A DNA stretch of 24,495 nt from Oehlia diaphana. Lineage: Eukaryota > Glomeromycota > Glomeromycetes > Glomerales > Glomeraceae. The position numbers were made by a program, and so were the translations under genes. Positions within the stretch are counted from its first letter, which is position 1. Every line of letters starts with the position of its first letter. The stretch is from contig QZLH01000783.1 of assembly GCA_003833135.1 (NCBI GenBank), positions 14,819 through 39,313 of the forward strand, written 5' to 3'. This document shows, piece after piece, positions 1 to 13,700 of this stretch. A model generated the notes under the pieces. That model did no database searches. It worked only from the letters and a program-made list of their open reading frames with translations, and was not told the origin of the DNA.

Positions 1-199
1 ATTAATATATAAATATTATTTTTTTGATGATTGCATCCTGCTGGGTGGATATAGCTCATGATAATTTGTTTGTATGGTATATAAACTTAATATCAATAAA
101 GCATATATAAATCATTAAAAAAAAAAAAAAAAATAAAAAAAAAAAAAAAAAAAAAATATATAAATGTTATTTGAATATTATATAAAAATTTAATTATTA
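1..199. other. AT-rich intergenic with poly(A) tract
   Basis: No gene is visible. An almost pure A tract runs from about 117 to 156, broken by a single T. The surrounding DNA is TA-rich and low in complexity. Confidence 0.6.
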
Positions 200-205
200 T
201 ATTAG

Positions 206-668
206 TAGGATCCTGCCTATTATTAAAATAGGTTACCATATGACTTAAGGTAAGGAAAACAACTCCCCCAGCTACGTTATCAAAAAAGCTCGGGTTTGGC
301 CCGCATTACGGCGTTATGCACTAACACGTGTAATATACAGTAACGAATAAGGGCGTGATAAATAAATTTTTACTTACTCGAAAAAAACTAAGTCACCCAG
401 ATATATATAAACAGTGAAACTCGGCTGGAAGTGTGACGACGTGACGAATATTTTCACGGTCACGTGCCTGAGCTTTTTTGATGGTGAAGCTAGGGAAAAT
501 TAAGGAAAACTCTTTAAAGATCTTACTATAAAGGAAATTTTATGTTACATTATTATGATTTTTTTCCTTTTTAGTTAACCAATAGAATTTAAGCAAATCC
601 TAAGGTAAGGTTTCATATGAAAGTGAAATTTCTACCGGTAACATATTTTAGTAATAGATGGGATCCTA
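206..668. mobile_element. MITE-like element with 32-bp terminal inverted repeats
   Basis: Positions 206-237 and the reverse complement of 637-668 match at 27 of 32 bases, both starting TAGGATCC and ending GTTACC. The hexamer TATTAG lies directly outside both ends (200-205 and 669-674), as a target-site duplication would. No coding sequence is inside, so this reads as a non-autonomous DNA transposon. It is itself interrupted by a second element at 261-500. The transposon family cannot be named from the ends alone. Confidence 0.6.
261..500. mobile_element. Nested MITE, 240 bp, with 10-bp target-site duplication
   Basis: The first and last 30-odd bases form an imperfect inverted repeat whose core ATCAAAAAAGCTC (279-291) is matched by GAGCTTTTTTGAT (470-482). 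The 10-mer TAAGGAAAAC flanks the unit at 251-260 and 501-510. A 9-11 bp duplication is typical of Mutator-like (MULE) elements, and a MULE transposase relic lies in the same window, so a MULE-mobilised MITE is the favoured reading. It sits inside the element at 206-668. Confidence 0.6.
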
Positions 669-1040
669 TATTAGTTGGTTATACTAAAATATTTTTATAT
701 TTTAATTTTTTTTTGCAAATTAAATATAACTCATTATTCTTAAATTTAATTGAATATCTATTTTCAAATCAGTAAGTATTTAAAAACTTGCAATATGTTT
801 ATGGTGCATTTTGTCTTAAAATTTAATCTTTATAAATTAATTTTTATTTTCCAAATATAATTTTACATATTTTAAATATTATAAGCTTTAATAGTTAATT
901 ATTATTAATTCATAACAATGTAATCTAATTCAACTATTATTATTTTTTTTATTTACAGGATTTTATGTAATTAACTTTTACAGTCAATGTTAAACTAATT
1001 ACTACTATTCATAAATTTAGCTTGAAAAAATATAATCACA
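669..1040. other. AT-rich 3' flank of the remodeler gene
   Basis: No gene, repeat or RNA gene is recognised here. The stretch lies downstream of the minus-strand stop codon at 1041-1043 and should hold its 3' UTR and polyadenylation signals. No single signal stands out in such AT-rich sequence. Confidence 0.5.
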
Positions 1041-4000
1041 TTATACAAGGAAATCGTCAACTTCCATTGGGTCGACATTGTCGAAATTTAATAATTCTTC
1101 GGTTTCTCTTGTAAGCTCTCGGAATCTATTGTCAAACTCCTTCTGTAATGATTGATAAAAAAATTATTTAATATTATATAAAGCATTACAAATTAATATA
1201 TAATAATATGTGAAATAATATTAACTTCTAACGCTTGGGAGTCTTTAAAAACCTCAGAATCGTCTTCGTTGAAGATTTGTGCATTTCGGAACATCAAGAT
1301 TACATCATCTCGGAACTGGCCAAGCGTTTTATATTTTTCTTTCTCAATCCGAGATCTGATGGTGTTAATAGCAATTGGCCTCTTGATTATTCTATAATAT
1401 TCTGGGTATTCCTTTTTACTTGGAAGATCAAAAAAGATTTCCGCCCGTACTCTTGAGTTTCTTTTTTTTTAGAAAAAAAAAGAAAAAAAAGTATAAGTTA
1501 CATAATAAGAATATTTAAAATCACATTAAAACAGTAAAAATATTTTCTTATACGTACTCATCCTTCACATTTTCAATGTGAGAAATACATTCCTGAAAAA
1601 TAGGCTTCATTCTCATAACTTTCTCCTTGCCATCATTAAAATCAGTTAACTTTAATCGACGTTTCTGAAATAAAAACTCTACTAAGTTAAAAAGAACTTC
1701 GATTGATAAAATAATTTAATCACATCAATATTAAAATATTACATTGTCATCCGTATTATGCTTTCGTTTTTTTCCTTTGATAGATATAAGTGTTGATGGC
1801 TCCTCAAATAGGCTTTTATTAAACATGTCGTCTTCATCTTCGAATATTTTAAACCTTTTAATCTTTCTTTTAGGTCTGGAAGAAGAAAATGTATCTTGGG
1901 ATTGATCATTTTCTTCAGGGCTTAGTTGTTCAATCATTTTACCTTTTCCTTTCCTGCGAGAAAGTTTAATAGACATTGAAGGTGTTGCCATAGGGTCTGT
2001 GTCAATATCAGCATCATTTTCTGCCTTAAGTTTTGCAACCCTCTTAGAAGTACGTACGGAGGATGAAATTGAGGAAGTCTCCGCAACAGATTCTGCTGTT
2101 GCTTGGGAATCTTCGCCTTTCTGTTGAAACATACGTTTCCTTGAATTTTCTCGATTCTTAAGGAGTAGTTTTTGTTTTTCAGCAATAACTCTGTTAAACT
2201 CTTCTTCATCCATATCTATAATCTATTATAAATTAATAACCCAAAAATAATTACAATCAATATGCAAATCAATTAAAGAATCTTTAACAATAATACTTAC
2301 ATTAATAAATTGCTCATCTGTTAAACCGTCAGTATAATATACTTCTTTCCTTTGTCTTTGTCCTCGACCATACTCAGTAGAATCACCAGGACGTGTCTCA
2401 TATTCTTTCTTATATACTTCAGGCAACTCATTTTCTTGAATTAATCTTGCAGGTAGAGGACCATCTCCACCTGATTCTTTCCAAAGCTCTTCTTCTCTTT
2501 TCTGCCTGGTAATATCAATTTTTTTAAATAGCTCGAGCTCCTCTTCGTTCCGAGAAATTAGTAAATTGATCTCATCATCTTCTAAAACCTCTCGTTCCTC
2601 GTCTTCAGGATCATTAATTTCTGCGTCACCGGTTTCCAAAAGAGAACGTAGAAAAGCTTCACGCTCTTCAGCGGTACTTTTCTGATCGAATTTACCAGCT
2701 TGGATGACTTTACCATCGATATCGAGTTTATACTGAGCTCTTGCGAGAATAGTCTCTTCGATCGATTTTTGACAAATTAATCGTAAAATTCTGACTTCGT
2801 TGGTTTGTCCGATTCTGTGGGCACGATCTTGAGCTTGGAGATCCTGGTGAGGATTCCAGTCAGAGTCAAATATAATAACTGTATCTGCGGTCTGTAAATT
2901 CAAACCTAATCCACCAGCTCTTGTACTGAGTAGAAAGATAAAATGAGGTGAATTTGGGTCGTTGAATTCTTTAAGTTTAGCTGACCGATCATCTGCTTTT
3001 GTACTGCCGTCCAATCGGAGAAAATGATATCCACGCCAAGCAAGATAATCTTCCATTATAGTCATAATAGTTGTCATTTGGAAGAAAATTAAGACCTGTT
3101 TTATTTAAATTAGATTAACATAAAAAAGCTACTTAGATTGTATAAAAAGAGGACACTTTATTGAATAATTACATACTCTATGCTTGCTCTGATAAAATTT
3201 GGGTAAAACCCGGTCCAAAAACTCGAATTTACCGGAAACACGATAAAGGAGATTATTATCATTATGAAGATTCGTGTCCTTTTCAACTTCCTCAAATACG
3301 AATGGATGATTGCAAATCTTACGGAGTTGCATAATGGTATTATTGAGTCCTTTAATACCAGTTTTTCTAAATAAAGCCAATTTAACAAAATATCTGTGAT
3401 TAAAGAAAACCATAGTTATGTTGCAAGTAATTTACTTACCCTTTCTCGCCTTTATTAACAAATAAGGCTCCATGTTTTTTCATTTGATTGTAAAGTTTCA
3501 CTTGTAAAGCTGACATCTTGACTTTTATAACAGTTTCGATTTTATCAGGAAGTTCTGATTCCACATCTTTTTTTAATCTTCGAAGCAGGAAAGGTCTCAA
3601 AACCTAAGTATGTAAAAAAGAATACGTTAGAATTATAACATGCTTTTTAGTGTCGATTATTCTGTATATTAATTTCAAATATTGTATTACCTTGTGCAAC
3701 CGACGGATAATCAATAAAGATTCTTCTTCGTTCAATGCGATCTTATCTTGACCTCCTGTATTCGCGAACGGAGTGTTAAACCATTCATCAAAGCTCTTCA
3801 CAGAATCAAATATTTTCGGTAAAACAAAGTTCAATAAAGACCACAATTCTGGGAGATTATTCTGTATATGAAAGGAAAATATGTTAGCTAATGTTATGCA
3901 TATACAAGACAATTAAATGAAACCGCATCAAATGAATCAAGTAAGATAATATTACCTGCAATGGTGTTCCAGTTAATATTAATCGATATCGAAAGACATA

Positions 4001-6542
4001 ATCATTACTCAAAACCATGGATAGCTTTGAATTTGTGTTCTTCATACGGTGACCTTCGTCGATAATAACATAAAGCCATTTTGGCTTGCTCAAGACCGTC
4101 TTGTCTTTAATGATGAAGTCGTAAGTTGTTAGGCAGACATGGTAGTTGCCGTGTCTTAAATATCGCTTCTGAATTTCTTTACGCTCAGGAGGTGGGCCTT
4201 TATAAATACATTTTTTAACAGAAGGTGCCCATTTATCAAACTCCAAATTCCAATTGGTTAAAGTTCTATAATTATCATAAAATTAGGCTAATAATGAGTG
4301 CTAAAAAAGATTATTTATCAATCTTACTTACGATAATGGAACAATAATCAAGAATGGACCGTGTTGTTGTTTCTTTTCGATGAGATAAGTTATCAAAGAT
4401 ATCGTCTGAATAGTCTTACCAAGGCCCATTTCATCAGCAAGGATTCCGTTAAGACGATTATTATACAATGAAACCATCCATTGAAGACCTTTGAGTTGAT
4501 ATTCCTTCAACGTACCACCATCTAACATGATAGGCTGATGTACTTCTTCTTGTATACGATGCGCGACAGCATAATAATCTATCTTCTTTCCATCCTATAA
4601 TAGAAAATTAACCATTTAAATTCGGGAAGTTTCATGAATGAGTATTGTTTCATCATAAAATGTATTCATACCGTAGTTTGAATAATATTATCTTCATCTT
4701 CAACTGGAGTCGAGGGCTTACTGAGATCAACTACACCCGTGAGATCGTCATTGGAACGATCGTTAACACCATCATTTATCGCTGTATCAACTTCATTTGT
4801 TATATAGTTGTTTTCCTCATTTTTATTCTCACTTTTACTAGTATCTGGAACGGCATCGTTAATAAGAAGATTCGATATTTTCATAGAATTATCAGTAGAA
4901 CGAGTAGAATCACCATTAATTGCTGTTTCGATAGTCCCACTCACTGCCTGTATATGACTATCATTTGATATCGCAACATTATTCAAGAAGTTATGATTAT
5001 TATTAGCCGAAGTAATAAATGTATCATTTGGTCGTATGATACTACCACCAGGTTTCAGAGATGAATCCATAGGCGAAAACTGTTGAAATTCGTTTTGTTG
5101 AGCAATTACTGCCTTTGCTAATGACTCGAGATAAACGTCCGTTTGTCTTAATAGATGAGTAATACGAGTGTCTTTTGCCTCATCAATAAGTTTTAGGTAG
5201 GCCTCCTCGTCATTATTCTTTAACGCTGCTAATCGTTCCTTAGAGAATCGATCTGTCTTTCTTTGATACTCTTTTTGAAGGATCACATGGTAATTCAAAA
5301 TGGCACGACCTAATTTCATTCTCATGTTCTGTTTCTTCTTATTGCGGCTTATCATATCATCACCGTGAGCTATAATATTATCTAGAAACTCCTGTCGCAT
5401 TAGCCTTTGGCTGCGTGTCGATCTTTCAACTCTCTCTTTTTCCGCTGCCTGAGTGTCGGTCCAAGTTCGTATCTTTTGCTTTACTGGTCGCCTACGGTTA
5501 ACCATAGACACGATAGGTTCTGGTTTCCTAAATTGTGAATATTGTAATACATCATGTCGAATCTGACGTAAATTTTCAAAATGAGTGAAACGATTAATTT
5601 AGACAAATATGCAATTAATAAATATAAAAAAAGGTTAATATACCTTCTGCTGTATCTTATATAATTTTAAACTTTTAAGTTCTATTAATGCTTTAATTTT
5701 TGGGCCAGGCTTATTTCTTAATTCCACATTTACTTGACTTCTGAGTGCAGGTGGATCATTTGATAAATTGGATGGTAAGCTTTCAAGTTGCCTAATACGA
5801 TTTTGTATTCTGGCACGTAAAGAATGTTCACTTTCTTCAGCTTCGTATTGCATCTTCTCAACATTTTCAGGTGTTGGTATGTTAGGTATAGGGATTTCTC
5901 CTGTAAAGTCGTCAAAGATTACTGTTCTAGCTAGTTTATATGAAAGTAGGTCTTCTTTTTCCTTCTCAGCCTGTTCTTTAGATAGCATTCCTAATTGCAT
6001 ATTAAGTGGTATTTGTTGTTCACTGACTAGCCGAGCGTAAGCGGCTTTTTGGTTGCTAATTCTTGACAATTGTTCTTCATTCAACTTTGATTGTGCCTTA
6101 GCCTTTAGTTCACATTCACGCAAGTAACTCTTTGCGTTAGCATAGGATGAGTTTGTTTCTTCAGTGGCCCCAAGAACTTTCATAGTTTTTAGGGTCTATA
6201 ATAAATAGTATACGAAACGTAAAAAATTTTTTTTATTCATATTTACATAATATATTTATTTATTTACTATTATATTTTGAAAAAAAAAAAATAATTCTTT
6301 TTATTTTAAATTTCGCGAATTTTTATAGTCAATAGACCATAAAAAAATACGTTCGAAATGATATACAAAAATGAGACCAAAATAGCTCTGGTTGGATATC
6401 TTTGAACACAAACAAACGCGTATTATAGCTACCGGCAAATAAAACTTACCTCAAGTATTTTATCTAGTGTTTCTTTTGACAACTCACCAACACAAAGTTG
6501 GACGAGAGTTTGCGAAAGATTAGAGATTTTTTCTTGGGTCAT
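1041..6542 (-). CDS. STH1/SNF2: SWI/SNF-RSC family chromatin remodeler ATPase (Sth1/Snf2-like)
   Basis: This is the ATP-dependent nucleosome-remodeling motor of a SWI/SNF or RSC complex, acting in the nucleus. Thirteen exons, all with GT-AG introns: 6542-6450, 6195-5644, 5562-4672, 4594-4332, 4266-3956, 3861-3691, 3603-3440, 3366-3177, 3095-2301, 2222-1743, 1664-1558, 1451-1226, 1142-1041. The model gives about 1447 aa. Visible domains: QLQ-like segment (~67-101), HSA (~250-320), SNF2 ATPase with DEMGLGKT (566-573) and DEGH (669-672), helicase C with [10 protein letters not shown] (935-944) and RAHRIGQ (969-975), a SnAC-like region after it, a basic linker, and a bromodomain (~1304-1414). One anomaly: exon 5 starts with four T where three restore the conserved PLSTLTNW, so the summed exons are one base too long (see findings). 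Sth1 and Snf2 paralogues cannot be separated by eye. It is head-to-head with the cyclophilin gene. Confidence 0.93.
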
Positions 6543-6879
6543 TATTGTAGCGAAAGATCATATGTTGTTATTCAAAGTTTTGAAAAAGGTTATCTTTTGA
6601 CTGCTGTTTTCGTTGCCAACAGTCTGAAAAGAATTATTAGAGAATGAAATTTTTCTGAATATCGAAATATTTATTAGGCAAAATCAAAAAGTTTCAGTAA
6701 AATTCAGAAGTTTTTATGTCAATCACCTGCAAAAAATGAAATATTATGTTCAGGCGTTATTAGTTATAGTTATGCTGCGGTCAAGTGTAACCTGCGATAG
6801 AGTTTTGTGTAATCAATTTTTATTAAAATTCATCATTAACGTTAATTTAGTACTAGTTCTTTCAACTTCCCAAGTTAAA
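6543..6879. promoter_or_regulatory. Shared divergent promoter region, remodeler / cyclophilin
   Basis: The 337 bp separate the minus-strand start codon (6542-6540) from the preferred plus-strand cyclophilin start (6880). Head-to-head arrangement implies a bidirectional promoter. No clear TATA box or known motif is seen. An in-frame upstream ATG at 6736 lies within it, so part may be 5' UTR or coding. Confidence 0.45.
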
Positions 6880-7760
<881 letters not shown>

Positions 7761-8353
7761 TTTAAGTTTTTAATCTGTTATTTATTTAAATTTTTATAAA
7801 GAGAAATTTTGCATAATTCAAGATTAAAAATATAAATTTAATAATTTTTATACTAGTTATTCTTCATCCTTTCCTTGTTTATTTAGACTTCACAACCTAA
7901 AAATAATGTAGAAATAAATGATGTAGAAATAAACAACTTACCACTCGATACCTTGGATGGGATTAAAAATCTTTCATCGAGTTGGATTAAAATTTTAATA
8001 TAAAGTTGATGATAATGAGAATTCGTCAGCTACTATCAGAAAGTGTGAATTTTTAAAGGAAATTGTAATGCTAATAATCTTAGTATTTACATTATTAAGG
8101 AACTAGTAATTGCTTTTATTGGTAAAATGTACAATGATGTTTTTTATTTAAAAAAAATGCGTACTAAAGTCTATCGTAATTTGTTGATACTTTAAATAAT
8201 TTAATTAGATGTTAGAATAAATATTAGTTAAAAATTGAAATAATGTTATCCGCAATTCTCGACATACCCTTAAATATATCTAAATTATCTACAATTTTTT
8301 TTTCATCAAGTCAATATTAATATTTGGTCTCCAAACTAAAAAATATTAAAAAA
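7761..8353. other. Intergenic region between convergent genes
   Basis: AT-rich, with no coding region or RNA gene recognised. It holds the 3' ends of the cyclophilin (+) and WD40 (-) genes. The only local repeat seen is ATGTAGAAATAAA, present twice in tandem near 7906-7933. Confidence 0.5.
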
Positions 8354-10543
8354 TTAAAATCGTGCTTTTTTATTAATTAAAACAACACGAATGCTGCGAT
8401 TTATTGAACCTTGTAATAATCCGGAAACACCATGATCACTTGAATGAGAAACAAAGGGGGAAACGGAAGCTATTGTTTTGCTGAACTCCGGATCAGGATG
8501 CCATGCAATATCTAATACTTTTTGCCTAGATGAATTTATAAGGCCAGTGAATTAATAATTTATTTCATAGAAGATAGTTGATAGATAACTTCAATTAACC
8601 TGTGACCCGTATGCTTAAATTTCGCGCCTTCCTGCTTATCGTTATTATTTTTATTTATACCCTCGAAACAAGAACAAAAAAAAATGTAAATTAATAATAG
8701 AATATTATTGGATAAATGGAAGAAAAAGATCGTGATTTACTTCTGTATTCCAAATGATGACACTGCAATCATCCGAACAACTGGCGAATAATTCATTGTT
8801 ATGAGGCGACCAAGATACTTTATTTACGGAACTTTGGTGTTGCTTGAAAGTGGATAACGAAGATGGCTTTGCAAAAAAAAAAAAAAAAAAAAAAAAAAGA
8901 GATTAATTCTATTATCAATTATATTGACCATAATCTAACTAATATGAATATTTACTTCAGAATTTTTGAACACGTTCTTCATCTTTCGAGTGTCCCACCA
9001 TTCAATAATGCCATCTGCACTAGATGTTAATAGATAATGTTCTTTGTGTGGATTCATATGACAACTCATAGCCGCTGTCTTATGTGCTTTTTCCACCTGA
9101 AATTGTACATTTGTTTTCAATGAGTTTTTTTTTTTTTTTTTGATTTAAAAATATATTATTCAATCGACTTACATTTTGGGCGATTTTGTTCGTACGATAA
9201 TCCCAAATAATCACATTTCCTCGACTTGAAGTACAAGATATATTTGTACTATCTTCCTTACAATCACATGATAGGATTTTATTTGTAGGATCTTCAATAA
9301 TCTTATTTTTATTTCTGGGCATAAGTGCTAAAATTACATTAAACGATTTACTTGTTACCAGTATGCAAAAAAAAATTGCAGACAAAGTAAATTTTGCTCC
9401 GAATAAATTTATACCTCTTTGATTTGATCCTGTTTGATAATCGGCCAAATTCCATAGGGCTAAATATCCATTTCCAGCTATAAAAAATTATGAAATATTA
9501 TATGTTTATATATAAAGTATATTAAAACACCGAGTAATTAATTATTCTACTTCACTTACAACCATTAACTACTATTTGTTTGTTTTTGGCCACACATAAT
9601 GCTGGCCCGATTATTGATGAGCTACTATCGTCGAGTGCCAATTTAATTTGTGCAGCAGGTCTAAATAAAGTAAAAAATTAAACAAATTCATGTGATTTTA
9701 AACGATACGGAATAAATTTACCTTTCGTTTTCAGAATGAACTAACGTGTTTTTCAGATCCCATACATAAATAAATTGTTTTCCGCTTGTAACAACTTTCT
9801 GCGAAGTTAAAAGTCTTAAAATTTTTAAAAATGGCTCAAACATCAGTAATTCATCTTTAATTTAATAATAATGAGATATTCTAAATTCAAATATACCTTG
9901 CTTGCTGAAGTGAACCAATTTCATGATGTAAAATTCGTTGATAGAAGTTTATATTCTATATTGTGAAGAGAAGATTTGATAAAAAAAAAATATATCAATA
10001 AAATTTATTCGAAGTCACATTTCGCAAATTTAACTTACATCACAATGTTTTACGCTTGTCCTTTTAGCTGACTGAATTGAATTTACTAAACCATAATTCA
10101 ATGGGCTACCTTCTGGATACAACTGACATTCTAATATGCTTAAATATGCTTCACTAGTATTTGTTAGAGCCATATTGGTTGCTAAATTATAATACTAAAT
10201 AATTTGTATATGAGGGAATAAAATTTTATCCAAATCATTACTAATAAAAGCACTCACCACTGTAAAGCATGTATTTTGACCCATTTTCTTCCTGTCTTGT
10301 TCTTTTTCTTGGTACATCTCCCCATTCAATTGTATAAAATGAGCATGGTTTATTATTCCATTCGGTAAACTGAGAATAGACGACATCATATCGAAGTACA
10401 ATTCTTGATTCCCACGTTGAAGACTTATATAAACACGTATATTCTCTGATTTTCTATGCAATAACTAATATGTCAATGACCTTTCAAATTTTTATGGGAA
10501 TTTTAGCAAAGTTTACCTCGATAGGCAAATTAATATTCATCAT
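8354..10543 (-). CDS. WD40-repeat protein, probably a divergent RBBP4/MSI1-type histone chaperone
   Basis: A beta-propeller protein. Twelve exons: 10543-10517, 10464-10258, 10194-10039, 9955-9897, 9814-9722, 9660-9560, 9477-9415, 9327-9173, 9096-8956, 8868-8741, 8661-8600, 8525-8354; about 453 aa. WD-type strands are clear: VTSGKQFIYVWDL, GNGYLALWNL, SSRGNVIIWDY, SSADGIIEWWDT, SWSPHNNELFAS with CSVIIWNTE, then HTGH...IAWHP. The segment RILHHEIGSLQQARLL before the first blade resembles the conserved HPGEVN..R lead-in of MSI1/RBBP4 proteins, and the SWSPHN and GH..KV.DI.WHP pattern fits that family; this assignment is by eye. The N-terminal ~110 residues are unusual. Exon 10 needs two bases removed from a T5 run (8819-8823) to keep its WD repeat in frame. 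Several acceptors were chosen only because they keep frame. The gene is divergent from SET1. Confidence 0.82.
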
Positions 10544-10701
10544 GAAGTTGTTTTAACCTAATATTTTCATAGTATTATTTTAGTTTATAAAAATGTCGAT
10601 TGATTGCATGGTGCACGGACTCTCATCGTACATACCGTTATTCTATATATAGTAATTTATGGTTTTTTTAACCAACTTTTGGTATTAATCGTTCTCGTAA
10701 A
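10544..10701. promoter_or_regulatory. Compact divergent promoter, WD40 gene / SET1
   Basis: Only 158 bp lie between the two start codons. A symmetric TATA-like CTATATATAG is at about 10642-10651, some 50 bp upstream of the SET1 ATG and 100 bp from the WD40 ATG. Sharing of this region by both genes is inferred from layout. Confidence 0.45.
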
Positions 10702-13700
10702 ATGGAACCCTCAAATCTCGAGTCACAACCCAACATCAAAGAGACTTTTCCAGAATATTTTCCAATTCTTGAAATAGATAACAAATCCAGACTTATTTTA
10801 AAGCATTATAAACCACGTCTTAGATCTTTTTCTGCACCAGCTACTTCACATGTTCAACAAGACGATCGTGAAGACGTTCGGAAAGACGATCAAGAAGATT
10901 TTATTATACTTCACGATCCCAAACTTACACCTGAAACATTACAAAGAAGTATAAGTCTTACCCGAAATGGTGATCAAGTCGGTCTCAGTTCTAATAACCA
11001 CAACGTTAATTTTCTTGTAATGTTTAATTTTCCAATTTATGTTGATTTTGACAGTTTTATACGTTAGTTACGAAAGTGTTCCATGTCAGATCCGCGTGGC
11101 CCTCTACGAGGTTATGGTAAACGCGTCAATGGAAAAAGACAACGGTATTTAAAGTCATTACAAATCTTAAAGTATGAGGTAATTATCTATTGTTGATATG
11201 TAATGTATTTAATTAATTTTTGTATAGATGTTTTTATACACATATATTCTTTCATTTCAACTTAAAAGAGCGATAACAACGCAAACAAACCAAAGGAAGC
11301 TTCAGTGTTTATATCTCAACTTGATAAATTCGTAACTGAGCGTCAACTTCAAATACCATTTGAGGAATGTGGAAATGTACTTTATTGCAAAATTGAAAAA
11401 AATCAAATTCACAATAATAGTCTTGGACTTGCTAGATTAACTTTTTACGAAGAAAATGATGGCGATGCATTGAATGCTGCTAGAGACTCAATATTTAAAT
11501 TTAATGGAAAACAATTATTCAATGGTCCACCCATAAAACTAGAACTTGATAATGATGGTTTGTTATTTCCTGAAATCACATTGAATTAAAAAAATGATTT
11601 ATTTATTCTTTTTGTTGTAGGTTCGAAATTAAAAGCGGCCGCTGATGCAATAATTGCTGAAAACCAGCGTTCATTAGAACCCTTCATTAATAATAAAATA
11701 CGTGAACCGTCACCATTACCTAATGACGATGATATGGAGATAGGCGACGCGCCATCTCCACCTGCTGTAATTGGTTCGGTTCCCATCGTGAAAACTTCAA
11801 GCGCATCACAATATTCAGAATCAGACAAGACCAAAAAGAAGTCTGTTCTTTCGATTTCTCATTCTAGAGACTCTGATAATAGATCACATGCTTCGCCAGA
11901 AAAACATGATCAAAAGGTAGTATCAGCTCCTAAAAAACCAATCGATGATGATAAAGAGGAAGGCGAAATTGACTCAAATTATGAAGATGAATCATTATTT
12001 GGACCTATTAGTGGACATTCATCATCTAGAGACAAAGGAAAATGGTTCGAAAGGTATCCTGTTGATTCAAATTCGCAACATTTGGATTATAGTATACTGA
12101 CAGTTGTCCCTTCTAAGCGTTCATATGATCAATATATACCTGATTATAGTAATGATCGTAATAGAAATCAAGAAAGACGAAGGCGTAATTCTTCCAGGGA
12201 GAGGTTTATTAGAAACAATCTTACTATAGAGAGAAGTCGTAGTCGAAGTCGAGGCAGAAGTCCTATTGGAAATAGTAATCAACAAAGAAGTCGTGATCGT
12301 GATTATGGGCGCAGTCGTAACTATGATTCTGTTCGAAATCGAGATCGGGATTCAGTTCAAATTTTCAATCGTGATAGTTCTCGTAGTCATGATCGTGATA
12401 TTTCTCGAATTCATGATCGTTCTACCATTCGTGATAACGACCGATTTGTTTTTCGTAACAATGATCGTGAAGTGATTCGTAGCGGTCGTGACATTTTTAA
12501 AGAAGCTTATACTGATGACAAAAAATCGGAAGTTAATGATACACGTGATTACTGGACAACAGAAAAATTTGATGGTACAAAGAATTCTTCAGTTGAGATT
12601 CCGTCAAGAGATCACGCGAAATACAGGAAAAAGTCTCAACTTAATAAGGATAGTTTATCAAAATCACATCCTGTTAACGAACCAAAGAATCGTATCCAAA
12701 ATGACATACCTATGAAGTTTGATAATAAAGATAATGAGATAATTGGCCAGATCAATTCCTTGTCGATTAAACGACAAGAATCTTCTCATGTTTCGAGATA
12801 TGAAATTGGGTTATCTGAAGACAAAAGTAATTCAAATTCAAAAAAACCGCTACAGAGAATTAATTCATCAAAGGTTGAATCTATTGGTAAGCATGTAAAT
12901 GTTAATCGGCAAACAAAACTTAAGAGTTATCAAAGTAAACCGCAACCAAGTTCAAAAATTTTTGAAGGTTACAGAAAACCAAATATAAGCGACTGGGATT
13001 ATTCATCATCTGATTCTTCAAATGAGACTGATAAAGATCGGAAGAGGATGAAGGCACAAGATGCTAAAAGAAAACCACTTCCAAAGAATATCGTTTCAAC
13101 GAAGGTTGAAGATAATAAAAAGGTTGATAGTGATGAAAAGAAGCGTAACCAAGCGTTGCAGCAAAAGAAACTTTCTCAAAAACAAATATCCAAATCAAAT
13201 ACTCAGAATGTTAATGAAAGCATCACAAAATCTAAAATTTTACGCAAATCAAAGAATGTTGATGCAACAATTTCTAATATTAATAAAGAAGCTGATATGT
13301 CTCTACTTGAATCCATAAAAACAGTACGGAAACAAAAGATTATGCCTGTTTCTAATATAAAGACAAATTTAGAAGCAGGTGGTTCTTCTGACGTAACAAA
13401 ACAAAAACAGAATCGCAAATTAAAAGAAGGTGTCACGACTAATGTAAAAAGTCAACAAAGTAATGATAATATTAGACGAATTATTAATCGATCTTCAAAT
13501 GATGTGATTATTAGTTCCGAGACTAGTGACAGCGATGGTCAATCACGCTATAAACCACACCTTTACGATGAATCTGCAAACGATGATGATGAATATATTG
13601 ATAGAGATTATCTTACATCAGGTGATGAAATTACTGATGCATATGATTTGGATATGATTCGACTTTATCTCGAGTTGAATGAAAAGGGCCTAATTGGTAG

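Noticed and set aside
1235..1456. Plus-strand 73-aa ORF
   Set aside because: It is antisense to the bromodomain exon of the remodeler gene and has no homology-like features.
8819..8826. Programmed -1 ribosomal frameshift in the WD40 gene
   Set aside because: The local sequence T AAA AAG does not fit X XXY YYZ slippage in the P site, and WD40 proteins are not known for this. A homopolymer indel is simpler.
10242..10464. Alternative exon 2 end of the WD40 gene at 10242 (GTAATG donor)
   Set aside because: It keeps frame with a different acceptor, but the GTGAGT donor at 10257 with the acceptor before 10194 uses a stronger donor and gives a better sequence.
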